A DNA stretch of 19,646 bases from an uncultured Oscillospiraceae bacterium (GCA_910579595.1 CAJTVM010000052.1:1-19646), one strand, 5' to 3'; positions 12,621-19,142 are shown, numbered from the stretch's first letter. The notes: generated from the letters alone by a model not told the origin. A program made the numbers and translations.

Positions 12621-13852
12621 TCCTGTCCAAAGCCATACGGCCCCAGCCCCAGAACAAGGCAGAAGTGAAAGAGCTGGACTGGAAGGAGGTGCAGTCCTGG
12701 TTCCAGCGAACCTTTTTCGCGGGGGAGGATCTCCCGTCCACCCAGCGCACGGCAGAGCAGGAGTCCCCGGTGGCGGCGGCCCACCGCATCCTCACCAACG
12801 CCATGAGCGTGATGCCCATGGCCATCTTCCAAAAGCGGGAGGACGGACGGCACCCGGTGTCCATGCCGGAGCTGGACTACCTGCTGAAGATCCGGCCCAA
12901 CGCCCGCATGGGGCCCGCGCTGTGCCGCAAAATCCTGATGGGCCAGGCGTTCTGGCACGGGGAGGGCTATCTGGGCATCTTCCGGGACCGCCGGGGGCGG
13001 ATTACAGACCTGATCCCGCTGCCCACTGAGGGGCGGACCATCCGCAAAGACCAGTCCACCGGCCAGCTGTGGTATGACTTCACGGTGGACGGACTGACCC
13101 ACACCTTTGCCCCCTCTGATCTGATCATCGTATTTTTTGATACCTACGATGGGCTGCACGGCAAGGGTATCCTGGCCCTGGCCAAGGCCACTATCGCCGC
13201 CGACGCCGGGGCGCAGAAATATGCCCGGAAGTTCTACCAGAACGGGGCCCGGATGAGCGGCATTGTATCTGTGGCCACCGATTTAGGCCAGGAGGGCCGG
13301 GACAAAATCAAGGAAGCTTTTCAGCGATATGCCACGGAAGATGAGTTCAAGGTGGCGGTGCTGGATCGGGACATGACCTACACCCCTATTGGGCTGAATC
13401 AGCAGCAGGCACAGTTCATCGAGAGCCGGAACTTCTCCGTGGAGGAGGTCAGCCGCTTCACCGGCATTCCCCAATATATGCTCCAGAGCGGCAAGCAGGC
13501 GTACTCCTCCAACGAGCAGCAGCAGCTGGATTTTGTGATCTCCACCCTCCAGCCCTACGTGACCCAGTGGGAGGAGGAGTTCCAGTATAAACTACTCAGC
13601 GAGCAGCAGCTGAAAACGGGATATTACCTGCGCATGAACGTGGCGGCGCGGCTGCGGGGGGACAACGAGAGCCGCAGCCGGTTCTACGAAAAGATGATTT
13701 CCACCGGCGTATATTGCCCGGACGACTGCCGGGCGTGGGAGGAGAAGAATCCCCTGCCCAATGGGGCCGGCCAGCGGTTCTTCATGACCAAGAACCTGGA
13801 CACCATCGAACACATCATAGGCGGAACCGCGGGAGGAGGTGAAAACTCATGA
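12617..13852 (+). CDS. Portal protein, HK97 family
   Basis: A 411-aa protein starting at ATG 12617, overlapping the previous stop by 4 nt, with GGGGGTGAC upstream. The body matches the HK97 portal family in order: 'ANAMSVMPMAIFQ'-type stretch at about 60-73, 'GEGYLGIFRD' near 115-124, 'LIIVFFDTYDGLHGKGILAL' at about 170-189, and 'FSVEEVSRFTGIPQYML' near 275-291, followed by 'SNEQQQLDFVISTLQPYVTQWEEEF'. It forms the dodecameric vertex through which terminase pumps DNA and to which connector proteins bind. Length is normal. Gene order terL-portal-protease-capsid is that of HK97. Confidence 0.92.
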   Translation: MILSKAIRPQPQNKAEVKELDWKEVQSWFQRTFFAGEDLPSTQRTAEQESPVAAAHRILTNAMSVMPMAIFQKREDGRHPVSMPELDYLLKIRPNARMGPALCRKILMGQAFWHGEGYLGIFRDRRGRITDLIPLPTEGRTIRKDQSTGQLWYDFTVDGLTHTFAPSDLIIVFFDTYDGLHGKGILALAKATIAADAGAQKYARKFYQNGARMSGIVSVATDLGQEGRDKIKEAFQRYATEDEFKVAVLDRDMTYTPIGLNQQQAQFIESRNFSVEEVSRFTGIPQYMLQSGKQAYSSNEQQQLDFVISTLQPYVTQWEEEFQYKLLSEQQLKTGYYLRMNVAARLRGDNESRSRFYEKMISTGVYCPDDCRAWEEKNPLPNGAGQRFFMTKNLDTIEHIIGGTAGGGENS

Positions 13853-14604
13853 GGACGCAGTTGAACGGTTACATTGTGGCGGACGAGGACGCATGGATTT
13901 ACCGCTTTTTTGGGTACGCGGTGACCAGCCCCGTGGATATCCGCAAGGCGGTGGCGGAAAACCCGCCGGGCGAGACGCTGACGGTGGAGATCAACAGCCC
14001 TGGCGGCAGTATGTTCGCAGGTTTTGAGATGTACTCAGTGTTGATGGGAGCAGAGTGCGACGCCGAGGCGGAGGTGCAGAGCATGGCGGCGTCGGCGGCC
14101 AGCACCGCCATGCTGGGCTGCAAGCGGGTGAAGGCCACACCGGTAGCCCAGGTGATGGTTCACAACCCCGCCATCACCGCCGACGGCAACCAGTATGACC
14201 ACCAGAAAACGGCGGAGGAGCTGGCCGGCTTCGCCCAATCCATCCTCAACGCCTATGAGCTCAAGTGTCAGGGGAAGCGCACCCGGGCGGAGTTGAAGGC
14301 CATGATGGATGCGGAAACCTGGCTTACGGTGCAGGATGCGATGGACGCCGGTTTGGTGGATGAGATCATCGGCGGGGCGGGTTTGATCCCCGCCCAGGTG
14401 GTCAACGCCGTGGGCGGGGGGCTTCGGGCGCTGTCCGGGGCGGGCGGCCTGCCCAGCGCGGCGGAGCTGCGGGCACGGAAGGACGCCATGGACGGCGCCG
14501 CACCTCAGTCGGACGAGGGTGGCGAAACCCCGGATCCGGGGCCGGATCAGGAGAGCGAACGGGCGCGGCTGGCCGTGTCCCTGTCCGTAAAAAAATATGT
14601 TTAG
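13849..14604 (+). CDS. ClpP-like prohead maturation protease
   Basis: A 251-aa protein starting at ATG 13849 after GGAGGAGGTG, with a 4-nt overlap with the portal stop. The ClpP fold is clear: 'EINSPGGSMFAGFEMY' (48-62), the nucleophile region 'SMAASAASTAML' with likely Ser82, 'QVMVHNPAI' with His105, and 'MMDAETWLTVQDAMDAGLVDEI' with a likely catalytic Asp154. In HK97-like phages this enzyme trims the capsid scaffold domain during prohead maturation. The C-terminal 70 residues are Gly/Ala/Pro-rich and acidic, and probably form a flexible scaffold-like tail. The next gene, the capsid protein, carries a likely cleavable N-terminal domain. Confidence 0.92.
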   Translation: MRTQLNGYIVADEDAWIYRFFGYAVTSPVDIRKAVAENPPGETLTVEINSPGGSMFAGFEMYSVLMGAECDAEAEVQSMAASAASTAMLGCKRVKATPVAQVMVHNPAITADGNQYDHQKTAEELAGFAQSILNAYELKCQGKRTRAELKAMMDAETWLTVQDAMDAGLVDEIIGGAGLIPAQVVNAVGGGLRALSGAGGLPSAAELRARKDAMDGAAPQSDEGGETPDPGPDQESERARLAVSLSVKKYV

Positions 14605-14616
14605 GAGGACAATGAA

Positions 14617-15939
14617 ATGGATTTTGCAAAAGTTTTGAATGAGCTCCGTCAGAAGAAAGCGGAAAAGATTGCCTGCGCCCAGCAGCTGCTGTCAGAGGGC
14701 AAGGTGGACGAGGCGGCCGCCGTGGACGCCGAGCTGGATGGCCTGTGCAAGCAGATCTCCACCACGGAAAACCTGATGCGCCGCAGTCAGGAGGATGCCG
14801 AGCCCCTGCCTGAGGACGGCGGGAAGCCGGAGGACAAGGGTGGGGCAGTCCGCCCCTTCCGCAGCCTGGGCGAGCAGCTCCAGGCCGTGGTGAACGCGGC
14901 CAAGACCCACATGTCGGACAAGCGCCTGCTCCAAGTGAACAATGCGGTGATGGGCAGCAACGAGGGCACCAGCGCGGATGGCGGCTACGCCATCCAGGAG
15001 GATTTTGCCGGACAGATCCTGGAGACGGCGGTATCCACCGGCGACATCCTCTCCCGGGTGGACAGCTACACCGTGGGGGCCAACTCCAACGCCGCCCGGT
15101 GGCTGATGGTGGACGAGACCGACGTATCCGCCAGCGTGTTCGGCGGTGTGCAGATGTACTGGGCGTCCGAGGGGGCCACCGTTGCCGCCAGCCGTCCTAA
15201 GTTCAAGGAGCTGAAGCTGGACCTGGAAAAGATGATGGGCTTTGCCTACGCCACCGACGAACTGCTCCAGGACGCGGCGTTTATGACCGGATTCTTCGGC
15301 ACGGCCTTTACGGTGGCCGCCAACCGGCTGCTGGAGGACGCCATTGTCTGCGGCGACGGCAGCGGCAAGCCTACGGGCATTCTGAACAGCGGAGGGCTCA
15401 TCACGGTGGACGCCGAGACCGGCCAGGGCGTGGGGACGCTGAACGCCCAGAACATCCTGAAGATGTGGAGCCGGGCGCTGGTGTCTGGCCGGAAAAACAT
15501 GGTGTGGCTGATGCACCCCGATCTGGAGGACCAGCTGCCCCAGCTGATGCTGGGGGATAAGCTGATCTGGATGCCGGAGGGGGGCATTTCCGGGGCGCAG
15601 TTCCAGACCATCCTGGGCCGCCCGGTACTGTTCAACGACAACTGCCAGGCCATCGGTACCAAGGGGGATGTGCTTCTGGCCGATTTGAAGCAGTATATGC
15701 TGCTGAAGAAGGGTACCGCCCGACAGGATTGGTCTATGCATGTGGAGTTCCTTACCGACCAAATGTGTTTCCGCATGGTGCTGCGCTGCAACGGCATGCC
15801 CAAGGTCACCGCGCCTATCCAACTGAAGAACAGCACCCGCACCCGCAGTCCCTACGTTACTTTGGCGGCGCGGTCCGCGTCCGGCGGCGGCACCCAGCAG
15901 GCGGGCAGATCCGGCGGCGGCCAGCAGGCCGCAGGCTGA
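14617..15939 (+). CDS. Major capsid protein, HK97 fold with N-terminal scaffold domain
   Basis: A 440-aa protein starting at ATG 14617 after AGGAGGAC. Residues 1-60 are a heptad-rich helix typical of the delta scaffold domain, followed by an acidic linker (about 61-80). The HK97 core begins around 115-130 with 'GTSADGGYAIQEDFAGQILE', and continues with 'WASEGATVAASRPKFKELKL', 'GFAYATDELLQD', 'DGSGKPTGIL' and the C-terminal 'DQMCFRMVLRCNGMPK'. The scaffold is probably removed by the upstream ClpP-like protease. The last 25 residues are a Gly/Gln/Ala tail ('SGGG', 'QQAG') beyond the normal core end, perhaps a recent extension. Hundreds of copies would form the shell. Confidence 0.92.
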   Translation: MDFAKVLNELRQKKAEKIACAQQLLSEGKVDEAAAVDAELDGLCKQISTTENLMRRSQEDAEPLPEDGGKPEDKGGAVRPFRSLGEQLQAVVNAAKTHMSDKRLLQVNNAVMGSNEGTSADGGYAIQEDFAGQILETAVSTGDILSRVDSYTVGANSNAARWLMVDETDVSASVFGGVQMYWASEGATVAASRPKFKELKLDLEKMMGFAYATDELLQDAAFMTGFFGTAFTVAANRLLEDAIVCGDGSGKPTGILNSGGLITVDAETGQGVGTLNAQNILKMWSRALVSGRKNMVWLMHPDLEDQLPQLMLGDKLIWMPEGGISGAQFQTILGRPVLFNDNCQAIGTKGDVLLADLKQYMLLKKGTARQDWSMHVEFLTDQMCFRMVLRCNGMPKVTAPIQLKNSTRTRSPYVTLAARSASGGGTQQAGRSGGGQQAAG

Positions 15940-15955
15940 GAAGGGAGGACTAATT

Positions 15956-16420
15956 ATGGGAAGGACAAAAAAGACGGAAACGGCGGCCTCTGAGGCCGTC
16001 CAGGAAGTGCGGGACGAGCAGGAAATGTCCCAGGACGTCCGGGAGGACGAGGGTGTCCCTGCGGCCTCTGAGGGGCGGCAGGAGGGCGCTGTCACCCGGG
16101 AGGAAGTTGGACCGGAATGTGCAGATGAACTGCTGGGGTGCCAGGATGTGGACGAGGCGGAGCTGGCTGAGGGAGAACTCTGTTTCTACGTGGTGACGGG
16201 GTGCGACGCCCTGAACCTGCGGGAAGCGCCCAGTCTGGACGCGCCCATCGTGTCTGTGCTGCCCTGGGGCGCGGGTGTGTTCGCTGGCGACGGCCCCGCC
16301 GAGGACGGCTGGCGGCGGGTGTTTACCGGGCGGCTGTCCGGCTGGATGTTGGACAAACATCTGGAAGCACTGCCGTCAGTGCAGCCGGAAATGATGTCCT
16401 TTGTCTTTGAGTATGACTGA
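15956..16420 (+). CDS. SH3b-domain protein with acidic N-terminal extension
   Basis: A 154-aa protein starting at ATG 15956 with AGGGAGGA upstream. Residues 1-75 are rich in Glu, Asp and Ala and look disordered, after a basic start 'MGRTKKTET'. Residues about 76-137 form a bacterial SH3 domain: 'ALNLREAPSLDAPIVSVLP', an ED-turn, then 'GWRRVFTGRLSGWMLDKHLE'. SH3b domains usually bind peptidoglycan or peptides; between major capsid and connector, this protein may be a head accessory or decoration factor. A role in lysis is unlikely by position. A GGCCTC-T-GAGGCC dyad lies in its 5' end, and GCGGCCTCTGAGG occurs twice. Function is not established. Confidence 0.68.
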   Translation: MGRTKKTETAASEAVQEVRDEQEMSQDVREDEGVPAASEGRQEGAVTREEVGPECADELLGCQDVDEAELAEGELCFYVVTGCDALNLREAPSLDAPIVSVLPWGAGVFAGDGPAEDGWRRVFTGRLSGWMLDKHLEALPSVQPEMMSFVFEYD

Positions 16421-16715
16421 GGAGCGCCGCGCCGGCCTTTTGGCGTATTGCAAGCTCACCGAGCTGGCGGATGACCCGGAGGTGCAGGCGCTGATCCCGG
16501 CGCTGTACGACGCGGCGGTGGGGTATATGGCAAACGCCGGGGTGGCGGCGCCCGAATCGGGCACAACCCGGGCGGCGCAGTTTGACCTGTGCGTCAACTA
16601 TCTTGTTCTCTCAGCATATGAGAACCGAGATGTGCCCATTACAGGAACTACTGTAGTAGAGAATCCTATATTTCGCTGCATATTGAACCAGCTAAAAATC
16701 ACAGAAAATTTCTAA
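16413..16715 (+). CDS. Head-tail connector, gp6-like
   Basis: A 100-aa protein starting at ATG 16413, 8 nt inside the SH3b gene, with no strong site of its own, so translation is probably coupled; TTG 16401 is an alternative start. It is helical: 'LTELADDPEVQALIPALYDA' then 'AVGYMANAGV', and 'AQFDLCVNYLVLSAYENRD', the usual pattern of HK97 gp6-type adaptors that attach under the portal. Codon use changes sharply at about position 16600: the 5' two thirds are GC-rich, the last 110 bp AT-rich and continuous with the following insertion. The final helix may therefore have been replaced by recombination. Length remains near normal for the family. Confidence 0.75.
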   Translation: MTEERRAGLLAYCKLTELADDPEVQALIPALYDAAVGYMANAGVAAPESGTTRAAQFDLCVNYLVLSAYENRDVPITGTTVVENPIFRCILNQLKITENF

Positions 16716-16780
16716 ATAGCACCGTGAACCTTGAAAACTGAATACCAGATTGACGAATTTGTATTATTTCAAATTTTCTC

Positions 16781-16809
16781 TTGACTTGTAACTTGTTACA
16801 CGATATAAT
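16781..16809 (+). promoter_or_regulatory. Consensus sigma-A promoter of the inserted cassette
   Basis: TTGACT (16781-16786) and TATAAT (16804-16809) are separated by exactly 17 bp, a near-perfect housekeeping promoter. It is the best promoter I see in the window and lies in AT-rich sequence before a small ribbon-helix-helix gene. Transcription would start at about 16815-16817, leaving a very short leader. Confidence 0.85.
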
Positions 16810-16824
16810 TGTATCAAGTTACAA
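16786..16824. promoter_or_regulatory. Inverted-repeat operator flanking the -10 box
   Basis: TTGTAACTTG (16786-16795) and CAAGTTACAA (16815-16824) are perfect 10-bp reverse complements with a 19-bp gap that contains the -10. A third half site, GTTACA (16795-16800), forms TGTAAC-TT-GTTACA with the left arm. Binding here would block RNA polymerase. The ribbon-helix-helix protein encoded directly downstream is the obvious candidate repressor. Confidence 0.68.
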
Positions 16825-16830
16825 GGAGGT
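16823..16830 (+). promoter_or_regulatory. Strong ribosome binding site that points to an ATT start
   Basis: AAGGAGGT ends 7 nt before an ATT codon at 16838 and is too far from the first in-frame ATG (16865). The GTG at 16829 overlaps the site itself and so cannot use it. The site also overlaps the end of the operator, so a bound repressor would lie next to the translation start. Confidence 0.6.
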
Positions 16831-16837
16831 GGGAAAT

Positions 16838-17011
16838 ATTGCTCCGAAAAGTAGGGCCGAGTATATGAAGCAACGTCGGAAAGCAACAAAAGCCTTTTAT
16901 GTTGAAATTGAATCTGCCAAAATGGAAAAATTTGAATCCAAATTGGCAGATGATAAGAAAACAAAAAAAGAATGGCTTAACGAAAGGATTGACGAAGAAC
17001 TCGGCAAATAA
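16838..17011 (+). CDS. Ribbon-helix-helix (Arc-type) small regulator, probable ATT start
   Basis: A 57-aa protein if read from ATT 16838, giving '(M)APKSRAEYMKQRRKATKAF' then 'YVEIESAKMEKFESKLADDK' and 'KTKKEWLNERIDEELGK'. The beta strand 'KAFYVEIES' followed by two helices, the second 'TKKEWLNERIDEEL', is the Arc-like ribbon-helix-helix pattern. Homologues I recall begin close to 'M-x-SRAEYMKxRR', which supports the ATT start; the next ATG (16865) would drop these residues and has no ribosome binding site. A promoter and a dyad operator lie immediately upstream, so autoregulation is likely. It could also be an antitoxin-type regulator, but no toxin partner is evident. Codon use is AT-rich, unlike the phage backbone. 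Confidence 0.72.
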   Translation: MAPKSRAEYMKQRRKATKAFYVEIESAKMEKFESKLADDKKTKKEWLNERIDEELGK

Positions 17012-17014
17012 AAA

Positions 17015-17100
17015 GGGCTCCGGCGACCCTGATAAGTCTACACCGGAACCCCAATCACCACCCGAGGGAGGCTAAATCCATTATAGCCGAACCTCCGGGG
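17015..17100 (+). ncRNA. Two tandem hairpins, candidate structured RNA or leader
   Basis: The first stem pairs GGGCTCCGG (17015-17023) with CCGGAACCC (17043-17051), with one mismatch around a 19-nt loop. The second nests two parts: CCCGAGG (17061-17067) with CCT-C-CGGG (17092-17099, one bulge), and GGCTA (17070-17074) with TAGCC (17084-17088). Neither is followed by a T tract, but AAGGAGG of the next gene begins 8 nt after the second stem. They could control translation of that gene or form an RNA element of the cassette. No known riboswitch is recognised. Confidence 0.4.
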
Positions 17101-17118
17101 AATTTCAAGGAGGTTTTT

Positions 17119-17361
17119 ATGGAAGTCATCGAAAACGTGGCGGAGAGTCCCATTATCGTTGTGAACGATGTGGTTTTTGAACTGGAAAAGCTCTCTGGTT
17201 TGTGCTTCCTCTTGAGCCAATTTCAGAACAATAAGCCATCAGACACCATAGCACTAAGTGATATCGGCGACACCATGACTGTAATCTGGGGCTGCCTGGA
17301 TCGGCAGATCAAAGCACTGGACAGCATCCAGTGGCCCAAGGAAAAGGCGATAGGTGCATAG
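17119..17361 (+). CDS. Small unknown accessory protein of the inserted cassette
   Basis: An 80-aa protein starting at ATG 17119 after AAGGAGGT. It begins 'MEVIENVAESPIIVVNDVVF', continues 'ELEKLSGLCFLLSQFQ' and ends 'MTVIWGCLDRQIKALDSIQ' plus a basic tail. It is mostly helical, without metal motifs or membrane segments. I have seen similar short proteins among accessory genes of clostridial phages, but no function is known to me. It is preceded by two hairpins and followed within 4 nt by an endonuclease gene, so it is probably cotranscribed from the cassette promoter. Confidence 0.6.
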   Translation: MEVIENVAESPIIVVNDVVFELEKLSGLCFLLSQFQNNKPSDTIALSDIGDTMTVIWGCLDRQIKALDSIQWPKEKAIGA

Positions 17362-17364
17362 CTG

Positions 17365-17991
17365 ATGGATAAATTGATTGACCTGACGGGTCAGCGGTTT
17401 GGACGTTGGACGGTGTTGCGCCGAGTTGAGTCAAGCAAGTGGCGTGCTACAAAATGGTTGTGCCAATGTGACTGCGGAAACCAGTCGGTAGTTGTCGGTA
17501 CAAGCCTTCGCCGTGGAGAGTCTCAGAGCTGTGGTTGTCTGCGCAACGAGATGGCGAGGCAGCGGTTTACAACGCACGGAGGACGTTCATCGCGCCTGTA
17601 TAGAATCTATCATGAAATGAAGGATCGATGTTATAATAAATCAAGTCCGTGCTATCATTATTATGGCGGGCGAGGAATTACTATTTGTGAGGAATGGCTA
17701 CAGGACTTTTCGCGCTTTAGAGCGTGGGCATTACAATCAGGATACAACGACAAATTAACTATTGACAGGGTAGATACAAATGGATCATACTCTCCGAAAA
17801 ATTGCCGATGGGTAACGATGAAAGTTCAGAATAACAATAAAAGAAATGGCAGATACCTTACATTTCGCGGGGAAACGCACACTGTGTCTGAGTGGGCAGA
17901 TATAACAGGGATTCCTTACTATACGTTGCATTCTCGAATTGTTAAATTGAATTGGTCTATTGAGCGAGCATTGACTGAAAAAGTTCATTAA
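17365..17991 (+). CDS. Phage AP2/HNH-like homing-type endonuclease
   Basis: A 208-aa protein starting at ATG 17365; the site upstream (GATAGGTG) is weak. The N-terminus 'LTGQRFGRWTVLRRV' and 'WLCQCDCGNQSVVVGTSLRR' followed by 'SQSCGCL' form a Cys-containing module common to this family. The central region 'RLYRIYHEMKDRCYNKSSPC', 'YYGGRGITICEEW' and 'LTIDRVDTNGSYSPKNCRW' resembles AP2/HNH-type nucleases, and residues about 160-206 ('EWADITGIPYYTLHSRIVK') look like a NUMOD/HTH DNA-recognition segment. Such genes spread by homing into phage genomes and are found free-standing or in introns. AT-rich codon use, unlike the neighbouring structural genes, and its position in the interrupted operon support recent gain. 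Confidence 0.78.
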   Translation: MDKLIDLTGQRFGRWTVLRRVESSKWRATKWLCQCDCGNQSVVVGTSLRRGESQSCGCLRNEMARQRFTTHGGRSSRLYRIYHEMKDRCYNKSSPCYHYYGGRGITICEEWLQDFSRFRAWALQSGYNDKLTIDRVDTNGSYSPKNCRWVTMKVQNNNKRNGRYLTFRGETHTVSEWADITGIPYYTLHSRIVKLNWSIERALTEKVH

Positions 17992-18013
17992 GCAGTGAAA
18001 AATGGAATAGTGC

Positions 18014-18056
18014 AAATCCGTCAGTCTGGTATTCGGTTAAGATTGACGGATTTTTT
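18014..18056 (+). terminator. Rho-independent terminator ending the inserted cassette
   Basis: AAATCCGTCA (18014-18023) pairs perfectly with TGACGGATTT (18044-18053), followed by further T residues to 18056. The flanking A and T runs could make it work in both directions. It lies between the endonuclease gene and the head-tail adaptor and so isolates the cassette from the late operon downstream, although late transcription must somehow pass it. Confidence 0.75.
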
Positions 18057-18078
18057 ATACGAATTTGAAGGAGTCAAC

Positions 18079-18654
18079 ATGACCAAGACAGACAGCGGGG
18101 TAGGGGTGGGCCGTCTCAACAACCGGGCGGAGGTATTGGAATTCCGGGATGTGTCCGAACCGGGCACATCCGCCGCCTGGTCGTGGGAACCCCTACGCCG
18201 CACCTGGGCCCAGGCGGTACTGGCCGCCAAAGCCAACGTCTATTCCGTCCACGGCATCGGGGCGGCGGGGGTGGCGTTCACCCTGCGCCGACAGGGGCTC
18301 ACCCTGGACAACGCCCTGCGCTGGAAGGGGCAGCACTGCCTGATTACCGCCATCCGGCCCCTGGGGCGGCTGTACCTGGCGGTGGAGGCGGCGCTGGTGG
18401 AGCTGTCCCAGTGTCGCAACCCCCAGACCGGCGAGACCTTCCCGGCCGTTATGACGGAGCGGTACGTGGGCCACCAGCAGCTGGAGCCGATGGCCATCAA
18501 CAGGCACCAGCGGGTGCTGGTGACGCCCAAGGCGGTGCGCCTGACGCCGGGGCCGCTGGTGGAGGTGGACGGGGTGGAGTGGCCCATCATCACGCCCTAT
18601 GAGCTGGATCCCCACAAGAATGAGTACGCGATCGAGAGGACGGTGGATTTGTAA
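18079..18654 (+). CDS. Phage head-tail adaptor (head closure)
   Basis: A 191-aa protein starting at ATG 18079 after AAGGAG, chosen over the in-frame extension that begins inside the terminator (17995). 'VGRLNNRAEVLEFRDVSEPG' and 'WEPLRRTWAQAVLAAKANVYSVHGIG' followed by 'FTLRRQGLTLDNALRWKGQH' match the SPP1 gp16/HK97 gp9 style adaptor fold, whose core is a small beta barrel around 'RNALRWKGQ'-like turns. The family is usually about 110 residues. The extra 80 or so residues here form a C-terminal extension with strands such as 'QRVLVTPKAVRLTPG'. It would close the portal and attach the tail. It resumes GC-rich codon use. Confidence 0.72.
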   Translation: MTKTDSGVGVGRLNNRAEVLEFRDVSEPGTSAAWSWEPLRRTWAQAVLAAKANVYSVHGIGAAGVAFTLRRQGLTLDNALRWKGQHCLITAIRPLGRLYLAVEAALVELSQCRNPQTGETFPAVMTERYVGHQQLEPMAINRHQRVLVTPKAVRLTPGPLVEVDGVEWPIITPYELDPHKNEYAIERTVDL

Positions 18655-19139
18655 TGCAGGAGGCGCACATTGACCATTCCGAGATTGATCGGTTGGTGGA
18701 AAAATTGGAGCAGGCCCCCCTGGTGATAAAAGAGGCCAAACGGCAGGCATTCGAGGCCGCAGCGCCAAAATTACAGGCTGTGGTGCAATCGGAAATTGGC
18801 GGTGATGGCAGGGTTCGGAATTGGCAAGAGGCGTATGTTGGTTCAAAAGGAGGTTACGCCGCCGTTCGACCACGGGCTAAGACCTACGCTGAATCTCGAG
18901 GGCCTCAGACATTTGAGGAGCGCAAGAAGGAACCGCATCCCACGTATGCTGTAGGCTATATAACTAACGCTATCAACAATGGGCATCGAACGCGCCAGAA
19001 TAAATGGGGCTACCGTACCAGCGGCAAAACAATTCAGGGCAAGCAGTTCTATCAACGTGCCCAGGGTCAGGTGGAGCAGGTGGCCCAGGAGGCCGCAGGA
19101 CAGATTGTCCAGGCCTTGACAGAACATCTGGGGGGATAA
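18654..19139 (+). CDS. HK97 gp10-like head-tail joining protein
   Basis: A 161-aa protein starting at ATG 18654, overlapping the previous stop by 1 nt, with GAGAGGA upstream. The helical N-terminus 'EIDRLVEKLEQAPLVIKEAK' and 'RQAFEAAAPKLQAVVQSEI', the central 'ITNAINNGHRTRQ' and the terminal 'QVEQVAQEAAGQIVQALTEHL' form the pattern of the gp10-like family (minor tail or head-tail joining proteins). Gene order directly after the adaptor supports this. Between about 18690 and 19040 the sequence is less GC-rich than neighbours, suggesting mosaic exchange. A tail-chaperone role is a less likely alternative. Length is slightly above the usual. Confidence 0.72.
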   Translation: MQEAHIDHSEIDRLVEKLEQAPLVIKEAKRQAFEAAAPKLQAVVQSEIGGDGRVRNWQEAYVGSKGGYAAVRPRAKTYAESRGPQTFEERKKEPHPTYAVGYITNAINNGHRTRQNKWGYRTSGKTIQGKQFYQRAQGQVEQVAQEAAGQIVQALTEHLGG

Positions 19140-19142
19140 CCC

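Noticed and set aside
14692..16095. Very long open frame on the - strand (over 460 codons) opposite the capsid gene
   Set aside because: The + strand frame is a clear HK97 capsid protein; GC-rich codon bias leaves the reverse frame open. The reverse product has low-complexity His/Gly/Leu composition and no family pattern. The same applies to the long - strand frames at 2597-3373, 5913-7055, 8332-9462 and 11135-12340.
16838..17361. RHH gene and the 80-aa gene considered as an antitoxin-toxin pair
   Set aside because: The second protein shows no toxin-like motif, the genes are separated by a 107-nt structured gap, and a more usual toxin family cannot be named.
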